From CACKLF01 sp002725175 (lineage in GTDB: Bacteria > Pseudomonadota > Alphaproteobacteria > Rhodobacterales > Rhodobacteraceae), in assembly GCA_002725175.2 (NCBI GenBank), contig PBQX02000011.1:1-5501 (forward strand): a DNA stretch of 5,501 nt. The letters run 5' to 3'. The position numbers and the translations under genes were made by a program. Positions 1 to 5,444 of this stretch are shown here, piece by piece. The notes beneath the pieces are model-generated. The model was not told where the DNA came from, ran no database searches, and was given only the letters and a program-made list of their open reading frames with translations. Positions within the stretch are counted from its first letter, which is position 1. Every line of letters begins with the position of its first letter.

Positions 1-384
1 TTTAACCTCTCCGATTTTTTTAATTTCTTTATTATCTTCATCTGTCGAACCAACAGGAGAAGAAGCATCAATAATATTTGGTATTTTTATCCATAGGTCT
101 AAAAACTTTTCTTCTTCTTCTTCTGCTTTTTCTGATAAACTCTTGAAATTATTACTTAACTCTGATGCTTTTTTTAAAAGTTCCTCTTTTTCATTTTTGT
201 CAGCTTTTGCAATCTCTTTTCCTAATTTATTCTGCTCAGCTCTTATCTGCTCAGCTTCAAATTTCGCCTTTCTCCTATTTTCATCAAGATCTATTAAGAG
301 ACTCACATCAATAGAGATGTCTCTCTTCTTCAAATTTTCATTAAATTCCTTAAGATTATTCTTTAATATTTGTGAATCTAACAT
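1..384 (-). CDS. serS: Seryl-tRNA synthetase, N-terminal part (runs off left edge)
   Basis: SerS charges tRNA-Ser with serine in the cytoplasm. Only the first 128 codons are present, starting at an ATG read from 384. The protein begins MLDSQILKNN, a typical SerS start. It continues as a long charged helical hairpin (about residues 30-105, including ENRRKAKFEAEQIRAEQN and a run of glutamates near 90), which matches the antiparallel coiled-coil arm that grips the tRNA long variable arm. It then shows the junction motif IPNIIDASSPVG followed by DEDNKEIKKIGE, which in SerS leads into the catalytic domain. The class II catalytic motifs lie outside the window. The gene starts four bases after the stop of the CARDB-like gene, so the two are probably co-transcribed. 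There are no N bases in this part. The family assignment is firm despite truncation. Confidence 0.93.
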   Translation of the reverse strand, partial: MLDSQILKNNLKEFNENLKKRDISIDVSLLIDLDENRRKAKFEAEQIRAEQNKLGKEIAKADKNEKEELLKKASELSNNFKSLSEKAEEEEEKFLDLWIKIPNIIDASSPVGSTDEDNKEIKKIGEVK

Positions 385-388
385 TTAA

Positions 389-1378
389 CTAACCCTCTGG
401 CGGAATAAAACCAGTAACTGTGAATAANTTATCATCAAGTTCTTCTTCATTTTCTATCTCTTCAATTTTAATAAACCATTCGTGTAAAACACCGGGTTCA
501 ATATCTATTGGGTCCGTAAAATAACTTCTGCTTTCTAATGGTTTAATTGAATTAATTTTAGCTCTTTTCTCATAAATTGACTCTCCATATTCATCAGAAA
601 CTAAAATTAATATAACAATCTCAAATTCCTCAACATTTCCCTCATTTGCAATAACAACTTGGATAGCTGTAGGCTCATTCAGTAAAACATTGTGGCCATC
701 CTCAGTTAAAGTAATTCGACTTGGAAGGAAATCCACTCCTGTTATAGCAAGNTCTTTTCTNAAAAATANNCCTGTTGAGCTCTGTCTAGCTCGCTGTACT
801 ATTATCTCTGCAAACTTATAAGCACCTGACTCTANCTCTGTGTATTCAATAGGATAAAATTCTGGTAAGAAAATATTGTCTGCTNCGCTTTTTTCAGAAA
901 TAAGAATAATAAAATCTTTATATGCTTTATCTCCTATAGCAAGATTTACAATGCTCTCTGCTATAGACTCATCGATCTCTTGTGAGTACTTGCTGTCAAT
1001 TAATGTAATCATAGAAACTTGGAATGTTTCCAAACCTTTTAACCATGAAGTAACTGATATTTCTAACAAGTCTCTCTCTTTGCTTGAGAATGAAGTCTCC
1101 AGATTAAATACTAGGTTGTAAGCTTCCTGTGCATTGTTCACAACCTGATTTAANGTACTTTCAAATTCTTCTCTATTGATTTCATCAAAATCTAAAATCG
1201 AAGAAAAGTTTTCTGAAGCTTGCTTGTGAAGGTTCGAAGCAATTGCAGCATCTTCGAGAAAAGANTTTAAGTTTGAAGAATAAGTGTAATTTTCATAAAA
1301 CTGTATACCAAAAATACCCAATAAGACACTTAGGATAACTGTCANAAACCTTNTAAAGAATTTATTAAAATTTTTCAT
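389..1378 (-). CDS. Membrane-anchored protein with CARDB/Ig-like C-terminal domain, function unknown
   Basis: I do not recognise a named gene. The 329-residue product starts with a basic stretch (K2, K6, R10) and one hydrophobic segment (about residues 13-27, TVILSVLLGIFGIQF). This is a signal anchor or signal peptide, so the rest is probably outside the membrane. Residues about 35-210 are rich in Asp, Glu, Ser and Leu and look mostly helical. From about residue 215 (LAITGVDFLPSRITL) to the end the pattern is alternating beta strands with VVIANEGNVEEFEI, resembling the 'N-x-G' strand turn of CARDB or other Ig-like adhesion modules. There is no cysteine and no catalytic motif. The gene ends TAG four bases before serS and is transcribed divergently from the phosphatase gene. 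Eleven N bases lie in it, six at third codon positions; several are still unambiguous (GGN at 770 is glycine). The reading frame is sound; the domain call is tentative. Confidence 0.72.
   Translation of the reverse strand: MKNFNKFFXRFXTVILSVLLGIFGIQFYENYTYSSNLXSFLEDAAIASNLHKQASENFSSILDFDEINREEFESXLNQVVNNAQEAYNLVFNLETSFSSKERDLLEISVTSWLKGLETFQVSMITLIDSKYSQEIDESIAESIVNLAIGDKAYKDFIILISEKSXADNIFLPEFYPIEYTEXESGAYKFAEIIVQRARQSSTXXFXRKXLAITGVDFLPSRITLTEDGHNVLLNEPTAIQVVIANEGNVEEFEIVILILVSDEYGESIYEKRAKINSIKPLESRSYFTDPIDIEPGVLHEWFIKIEEIENEEELDDXLFTVTGFIPPEG
393..398 (-). promoter_or_regulatory. Ribosome binding site of serS
   Basis: Read on the minus strand this is AGAGGG, eight bases before the serS ATG. 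It lies inside the last codons of the upstream CARDB-like gene. It is one of the few recognisable Shine-Dalgarno-like sites in the window and supports the start at 384. Confidence 0.5.
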
Positions 1379-1459
1379 AATTTAATACTATTTTCTATTT
1401 TTTTCTACTTTATATAGTCTAAGAAAACAAATGTATTTCACAACTAAGATTACTAATGA
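1379..1459. promoter_or_regulatory. Divergent intergenic region, presumed promoters for both directions
   Basis: This 81-bp gap separates the start codons of the CARDB-like gene (leftward) and the phosphatase gene (rightward), so promoters for both transcripts should lie here or just inside the genes. It is very AT-rich with a pyrimidine tract at about 1391-1410. TATATA at 1411-1416 could be a -10 element for the rightward genes, and the opposite strand offers TATAAAG in the same place. No good -35 box was found for either direction, and neither start has a clear Shine-Dalgarno sequence. The promoter role follows from position more than from motif. Confidence 0.35.
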
Positions 1460-2119
1460 ATGAATAATTTAAAGATTATATGCTCTGTTAGGAGTGAATG
1501 TGGTCCTAACAGAGAAAGAAATGAAGATTCCGNCTTTCCGNGGAAAGGTGGAAGCAAAGATTTGCCATTTAANGCTGCAATATGTGATGGACTAGGTGGT
1601 CATGTAAAGGGAGAGATTGCAAGTAAAATTGCTACAGATTCAATGGACACTGAAGAAAATGATNTTTCNANAATAATTNATGNNGCNAACGTTGCTATTN
1701 CTAACTATCAAAAANATAACTTAAATTCTAATGGTATGGGTACGACAATGACAGCTCTAATTATTGATACTAATGGCTTAATGNAAGTAGGGCATGTTGG
1801 TGATAGTAGGTGCTATGTTCTTTCAAATAGAATTATGGTAAAACTTACAGAAGACCAAAATGTACCTGGCTATCAAAATGTTCTGGAGCAAGCTCTTGGG
1901 ACTAAAGATAAATTAGATATTCAAAAAGTAGATTTTCAATTAAGTGAAGGAGATGTTGTTTTTCTTTGTACAGATGGTCTTTACAATGAGTTTGGAGAAG
2001 AGTATCTAAAGAAAAAACTACAAGAAGGTGTTGGGGCGGATACTCTAGTTGGAGAAGCTTTNCTACAAAAACCAAAAGATAATGTATCNGCAATTGTTAT
2101 NAACGTGGTATCAAANTGA
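1460..2119 (+). CDS. pstP: PP2C-family serine/threonine protein phosphatase (PstP-like)
   Basis: A metal-dependent phosphatase that removes phosphate from Ser/Thr, expected to reverse the action of the PASTA kinase encoded next. The PP2C motifs appear in order: RERNEDS (residues 18-24), CDGLGGHVKGEIAS (42-55), GMGTT (92-96), VGHVGDSRCYV (110-120), LTEDQ (129-133), LEQALGT (142-148), GDVVFLCTDGLY (164-175) and DNVSAIV (207-213). The metal-binding aspartates are probably D23, D43, D172 and D207, all intact. At 219 residues it is a bare catalytic domain with no membrane segment, unlike Mycobacterium PstP, which carries a membrane anchor and outer tail. Start is ATG at 1460, with a three-codon ATG frame (1456-1467) overlapping it and no clear ribosome site. 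Its TGA overlaps the kinase start (NTGA at 2116). Seventeen N bases fall here, clustered at 1664-1715. The activity call is firm; the partner and the symbol rest on context. Confidence 0.9.
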   Translation: MNNLKIICSVRSECGPNRERNEDSXFPXKGGSKDLPFXAAICDGLGGHVKGEIASKIATDSMDTEENDXXXIIXXXNVAIXNYQKXNLNSNGMGTTMTALIIDTNGLMXVGHVGDSRCYVLSNRIMVKLTEDQNVPGYQNVLEQALGTKDKLDIQKVDFQLSEGDVVFLCTDGLYNEFGEEYLKKKLQEGVGADTLVGEAXLQKPKDNVXAIVXNVVSX

Positions 2120-3885
2120 AAATTGGTCAAATAATCAAAGAAAGATATAAAGTTATTGAGCTACTTGGAGAAGGTGGTATGGCTTTTGTTTANAANGCAA
2201 AAGATATGCAGCTGGAAAGAATGGTTGCNATAAAAACNCTNAAGCCGAATTATGTAGAGCAAACNACATTTGTTGAAAGATTTAAAAGAGAGGCTCAAAC
2301 TGCAGCTAACTTAAACCATCCAAATATTGTACAAATTTTTGACTGGGGGATAGAAGAAGAGCCTTTTTTTGTTATGGAGTATATTGAAGGAAATACACTT
2401 ACCTCAATTATCTCAAATAAAAAAACTATAAGTTTAAGTGATGTTCTTTTTATAGGAGCTCAAGTTGCTAATGGTTTAGAAGCAGCGCATACACAGGGTC
2501 TTGTTCATAGAGATATAAAACCTGGAAATATAATGATTACTCCTGGAGGGAAAGTAAAAGTAACTGATTTTGGAATAGTCTCTATACAGGACGAGGAAAG
2601 CGATATTACTAAAACTGGTTCAATATTAGGAACAGCAAGCTATATCTCTCCCGAACAAGCCCAGGGGAAAGCTGTATCTGTCGGTTCAGACCTTTATTCA
2701 CTAGGCACTGTTCTCTATGAACTTCTTACCGGAAACCCGCCTTTTGTCGCTGAATCTCCAATTGCAACAGCAACAAAACATCTTACTGAAAAACCAGATA
2801 AACCATCTAAATATAGAAAAGACTTACCCAAAGGAATTGAAAATGCAATATTAAAGTTACTCCACAAAACNCCGAAAGATAGNTTTAAAAGCGCTGAAGA
2901 TTTAAGAGCTGTTCTNCTTCANCAGCGAAACCAGCTGGAAATGGTTCAAACCCAAGAAAGTCTCGTTGANCTTACAAANCCAACTATTAAATATAAATTT
3001 ACTCTTCCTGCATTAGTCATTTCAATTGGGTTAGTTTTAGGAACTTTCTGGACTTTATCTAAAATATTTGATGGCCTTCCTGTGGACGGAGGAGCTCCTA
3101 CCTTAATTGAGATACCAGANCTTACTGGGAGTGATCAAGCAGAAGCATTGTCTGACCTACAAGCTCTTGGATTTAAAGTTGGCATAGAAAATTCAGCCCA
3201 TCCAAATGTTCCTCCAGGTGCCGTCGTTAGAACTCAGCCAATAGCAAACACCGTAACAAGCCCCGATACACTAGTTACAATTATTGTTTCTGTTGGTCCT
3301 GAAGCATTTCCTATACCTTATGTTTTAGATCTCGAAATAGCTAGGGCAATTTATATAATTGAACAAAGTGGATTTACTANAGGNCAAAAACTTGAAGTTA
3401 ATGATGATCTTATTCCTAGAGGTTTTGTTATTTCTCAAAATCCAATAGCTGGTACAAAAATGAGTCCTGATTCTACCGTTGATCTTGTTGTCTCAAAAGG
3501 GCCTAGTCTGATCGAAGTAAGTGATCTTTCAAGAAAATCTTTAGTTGACGCAATACAGATTTTAGAAACATTAGGCCTAGAGTACGAGTTCATTGAAGAA
3601 TATTCAGCTGACGTCTCAGTCGGTCTTGTCTCTCATACTGAACCAGAAGCTGGTGAAATAGTAACTCCAGATCAAATAGTTACAGTAATTGTCTCTCTTG
3701 GTATAAAAATAGAAGTTCCTGAAGTTGATGGTTTAACGTACAACGAAGCCTTAGTTCTTTTAGAAGAAGCTGGGCTATTAGCCACTGTGGTTGGTGATTC
3801 AAATGGAAGAATAGTGAAGCAAATTCCCCGAAAAGGAGAATTTGTTGANCCTGAAACACCTGTGGAATTAACTTTTGAAGACTGA
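2116..3885 (+). CDS. pknB: PASTA-domain serine/threonine protein kinase (PknB type)
   Basis: Membrane kinase that couples envelope state to phosphorylation of division and cell-wall proteins. The start is NTG at 2116 (N probably A), overlapping the phosphatase stop by four bases. The later ATG at 2179 would delete the glycine loop, so it is not the start. The 589-residue product has glycine loop LGEGGMAFVY (17-26), ATP lysine K40 in VAIK, helix-C E59, catalytic HRDIKPGN (131-138, D133), DFG (151-153) and GTASYISPEQ (172-181). Activation-loop T165 and T167 align with the autophosphorylated pair T171/T173 of Mycobacterium PknB. A juxtamembrane linker leads to one membrane segment (about 295-314) and four external PASTA repeats (about 330-589). 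N at 2193 must be a pyrimidine (Tyr), because a purine would give a stop. Family assignment is firm; substrates cannot be read from the sequence. Confidence 0.95.
   Translation, partial: XKIGQIIKERYKVIELLGEGGMAFVXXAKDMQLERMVXIKXXKPNYVEQXTFVERFKREAQTAANLNHPNIVQIFDWGIEEEPFFVMEYIEGNTLTSIISNKKTISLSDVLFIGAQVANGLEAAHTQGLVHRDIKPGNIMITPGGKVKVTDFGIVSIQDEESDITKTGSILGTASYISPEQAQGKAVSVGSDLYSLGTVLYELLTGNPPFVAESPIATATKHLTEKPDKPSKYRKDLPKGIENAILKLLHKXPKDXFKSAEDLRAVXLXQRNQLEMVQTQESLVXLTXPTIKYKFTLPALVISIGLVLGTFWTLSKIFDGLPVDGGAPTLIEIPXLTGSDQAEALSDLQALGFKVGIENSAHPNVPPGAVVRTQPIANTVTSPDTLVTIIVSVGPEAFPIPYVLDLEIARAIYIIEQSGFTXXQKLEVNDDLIPRGFVISQNPIAGTKMSPDSTVDLVVSKGPSLIEVSDLSRKSLVDAIQILETLGLEYEFIEEYSADVSVGLVSHTEPEAGEIVTPDQIVTVIVSLGIKIEVPEVDGLTYNEALVLLEEAGLLATVVGDSNGRIVKQIPRKGEFVXPETPVELTFED
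3103..3882 (+). other. Four tandem PASTA repeats (extracellular sensor of the kinase)
   Basis: Four units of about 60-68 residues occupy residues 330-395, 397-463, 466-530 and 531-589 of the kinase. Each has an alternating entry strand (LIEIP, FPIPYV, LIEVSDL, KIEVPEV), then a helix with a G at its end (ALSDLQALGF, AIYIIEQSGF, AIQILETLGL, ALVLLEEAGL). A V-x-x-Q/T-x-P turn follows (VRTQPIANT, VISQNPIAG, VSHTEPEAG, VKQIPRKG), and then a closing strand ending in SxG for the first three. The fourth is shorter and ends the protein. PASTA repeats in this family bind peptidoglycan fragments or lipid II and promote kinase dimerisation; which repeat binds here is not known. Confidence 0.88.
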
Positions 3886-4708
3886 AATTTCTCTTTTTAA
3901 AAAGCATCTAAAAAGTTGGTATAAAAAAAATAAAAGGAACTTCTCTTGGAGAGAAACTGAAGATCCTTGGAAAATATATTTAATTGAAATTCTATCTCAG
4001 CAAACACAATTAATTAGAGCGGATAAATATTATAAAAAATTTATTTCAAAATATCCTAATCCCAAAAAAATGTCTAAGGATTCTAAGCGCAGCTTGTTGA
4101 AGCTTTGGTCTGGGCTTGGTTACAATAATAGGGCTGTAAGGCTATATGAATCATCAAAAGTATTGAGTGAAAAAACTTTCGATGATCTTTATCCAAACTT
4201 TGAACAGCTCCCTGGTGTTGGTGAGTATACAAATTCTGCTTTGCTTTCTTTTGCTTATGGAGAAAAAGTAATAACAATCGATACAAACGTAAAAAGAATA
4301 CTCGGCAGATATTTTAAGCAAGACAACGTTGATCATTTTATTAAAAGAAATAAGCAAGAATTATTAAGCTACTTTCCTTCAAGAGACTTTAATCAGGCAC
4401 TTATGGATTTAGGTTCTTCAATCTGTACTAATAGAAATCCTAAGTGTACTTCCTGTCCTTTAGAACATAGATGTATGAAATATATCATTGAAGTAGACAA
4501 CCAACAGGAACCGTTTAAAAATTCTAATAGAGAAAAAAGAGGGCAAATCGTAAGTATATTAATTGAATCAAAAAAAGTTAACTACCCTTCTTTGGCAAAG
4601 AAAATAAATATTGAAGAAAATAAATTAGATAAGCTGATCAAAGGCCTTGAAAGAGACGGAATAGTCTCTATATCAAAGAATAATTTAATTGAAATTAAAA
4701 GTAATTAG
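3875..4708 (+). CDS. mutY: A/G-specific adenine DNA glycosylase
   Basis: MutY removes adenine paired with 8-oxoguanine, preventing G:C to T:A changes. The 277-residue product has W15 and FSWR (23-26), the MutY-type EILSQQTQ (38-45) with catalytic E38, GLGYNNRA (80-87), the helix-hairpin-helix LPGVGEYTNSAL (112-123), catalytic D136 in TIDTNVKRIL, and a 4Fe-4S loop C184-x6-C191-x2-C194-x5-C200. QQTQ separates it from endonuclease III. It lacks the usual NUDIX-like C-terminal domain. Instead residues about 220-274 (RGQIVSILIE to NNLIEI) look like a small winged helix, as in actinobacterial MutY proteins. Start is TTG at 3875: a stop sits two codons upstream in frame and the next ATG (MSKDSK) lies beyond the catalytic Glu. 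The start overlaps the kinase end by 11 bases. The second Tyr of the common GLGYY motif is Asn here. No N bases. Confidence 0.92.
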   Translation: MKTEISLFKKHLKSWYKKNKRNFSWRETEDPWKIYLIEILSQQTQLIRADKYYKKFISKYPNPKKMSKDSKRSLLKLWSGLGYNNRAVRLYESSKVLSEKTFDDLYPNFEQLPGVGEYTNSALLSFAYGEKVITIDTNVKRILGRYFKQDNVDHFIKRNKQELLSYFPSRDFNQALMDLGSSICTNRNPKCTSCPLEHRCMKYIIEVDNQQEPFKNSNREKRGQIVSILIESKKVNYPSLAKKINIEENKLDKLIKGLERDGIVSISKNNLIEIKSN

Positions 4709-4722
4709 TTTACAATTTGCAT

Positions 4723-4977
4723 ATGCCTGTTTCTAAAAAAAGAGTTAAAAGTTCTCAACCAACTCAATCTAAAAAAATGTCTTCTCTAGTTGGCGGAGAT
4801 AAAGGCCCTTCTTCAAAGAAATACATAATAACCATGACTATGTTAATGATTCTTGGGGTTTTAATGATTGTACTTAACTACCTAACTATTCTTCCTGGTT
4901 CTGTCTCAAAGTGGTATTTGTGGAGTGGGCTAGGGCTTATTGGGGTTGGTTTCATAATGACTACAGAGTATCGCTAA
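4723..4977 (+). CDS. crgA: Cell division protein CrgA (two membrane segments)
   Basis: CrgA is a small actinobacterial inner-membrane protein of the division site. In mycobacteria it contacts FtsZ, FtsQ, FtsI and related proteins, and in Streptomyces it influences septation. The 84-residue product starts MPVSKKRVK, a near-standard CrgA start. It then has a polar basic N-terminal region to about residue 31 with GPSSKKY, a first membrane helix (about 34-52, TMTMLMILGVLMIVLNYL), a short outer loop with the family's LPG and W, and a second helix (about 61-79, WSGLGLIGVGFIMT) ending TEYR. The ATG at 4723 is preferred over an in-frame TTG two codons upstream, because it gives the family's MP-SK start. 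It lies 14 bases after mutY and no Shine-Dalgarno site is visible, so translation probably depends on the upstream gene. Length agrees with the family (84-93). Confidence 0.9.
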   Translation: MPVSKKRVKSSQPTQSKKMSSLVGGDKGPSSKKYIITMTMLMILGVLMIVLNYLTILPGSVSKWYLWSGLGLIGVGFIMTTEYR

Positions 4978-4995
4978 TTACGAATCCTTTTTTGC

Positions 4996-5229
4996 TCATT
5001 CCTCTATTGGTGTCATTTCTTCCTTACAGTGCTTAGGTGGATCATTTACTACTACTGATTGAAGGTTGACTGTAAGTTCTGTTCCACAAGCATTACATAT
5101 AAATGATTGTGATGTTTCTAAAACGTCTGTTGGGTCAATTTCAGGAAGGGTATTTGCTAAAGAGCCAATTGAATTTTTTAGAAATCTAAAAATAATAAAA
5201 CCAATGAATAAAGCAATTAATATGTCCAT
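4996..5229 (-). CDS. Small membrane-anchored zinc-ribbon-like protein, function unknown
   Basis: Seventy-seven residues with an N-terminal membrane helix (about 3-16, ILIALFIGFIIFRF), an acidic linker (LPEIDPTDVLE), and then a probable metal site: C45-x2-C48-G-T-E-L followed by PPKHC (64-68) with H67 and C68. The CxxCGxEL...PxHC arrangement resembles small zinc-ribbon proteins seen in actinobacteria, which have no assigned function that I know. The start ATG directly abuts the stop of the upstream small gene (TAA then ATG, no gap), and no ribosome site is visible, so it is probably translated by coupling. It ends 18 bases from the end of crgA, to which it is convergent, with no hairpin terminator between. 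The gene is well supported by the motif and coupling; the function is unknown. Confidence 0.7.
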   Translation of the reverse strand: MDILIALFIGFIIFRFLKNSIGSLANTLPEIDPTDVLETSQSFICNACGTELTVNLQSVVVNDPPKHCKEEMTPIEE

Positions 5230-5424
5230 TTAAAAAGAAATATATCTATAGATAGAAATAAGTATCGCAACAACTATCCAAGCTGTAGCAATACCTTTAG
5301 TTCCCATTGCTTTTTTAGATGCTGATATACGGTTTCTTTTTCTGTTTTGAATTGTCTCTTCAAGTGAGTCTTTTAACTCTGAGAGCTCTTCATCATTTAG
5401 GTCTTCAAAATCTTTATTTTCCAT
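5230..5424 (-). CDS. Small single-pass membrane protein, function unknown
   Basis: Sixty-four residues. The first half is a strongly charged, probably helical or coiled-coil segment (MENKDFEDLNDEELSELKDS), followed by a basic stretch (RKRNRISASKK) and one C-terminal membrane helix (about 45-59, IATAWIVVAILISIY). The basic residues before the helix suggest that the acidic head is cytoplasmic. The frame stays open further upstream to 5469, but that extension would translate the tRNA-Ala gene and begins MGSSPI, a common false product of tRNA sequence, so the ATG at 5424 is taken. AAGGT, 11 bases upstream, supports it. It lies 20 bases after the tRNA and directly before the zinc-ribbon-like gene. 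I do not recognise the family. Confidence 0.68.
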   Translation of the reverse strand: MENKDFEDLNDEELSELKDSLEETIQNRKRNRISASKKAMGTKGIATAWIVVAILISIYRYISF

Positions 5425-5435
5425 ATATTTAGAAT

Positions 5436-5440
5436 ACCTT
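5436..5440 (-). promoter_or_regulatory. Ribosome binding site of the 64-residue protein
   Basis: AAGGT on the minus strand, 11 bases before the ATG at 5424 and inside the 20-base gap after the tRNA. It is a weak match at a slightly long spacing, but it favours this start over the upstream one inside the tRNA. Confidence 0.4.
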
Positions 5441-5444
5441 ATCG

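Noticed and set aside
143..388. Open frame of 81 codons on the plus strand
   Set aside because: It lies antisense to the start of serS, whose frame matches SerS clearly; the product is a Phe/Ser-rich translation of coiled-coil codons.
876..1121. Open frame of 81 codons on the plus strand
   Set aside because: It is antisense inside the CARDB-like gene and has no recognisable motif or ribosome site.
1902..2093. Open frame on the minus strand
   Set aside because: It is antisense to conserved PP2C motifs of the phosphatase.
2179..2181. ATG at 2179 as kinase start
   Set aside because: It falls inside the glycine-rich loop and would remove residues 1-21 needed for ATP binding; the NTG at 2116 restores the complete N-lobe.
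3680..3907. Open frame on the minus strand
   Set aside because: It is antisense to the last PASTA repeat and the kinase/mutY junction; its Leu/Gln-rich product is typical of a shadow frame.
4083..4357. Two overlapping minus-strand open frames
   Set aside because: Both are antisense to the MutY helix-hairpin-helix and catalytic Asp region and have no coding character.
4978..4995. T-run between crgA and the convergent gene as a terminator
   Set aside because: There is a run of six T but no stable hairpin before it in the 18-base gap.
5243..5254. Perfect 12-base palindrome TATCTATAGATA
   Set aside because: It lies within the codons of the membrane helix of the 64-residue protein in very AT-rich sequence and can arise by chance; no second copy was seen nearby.
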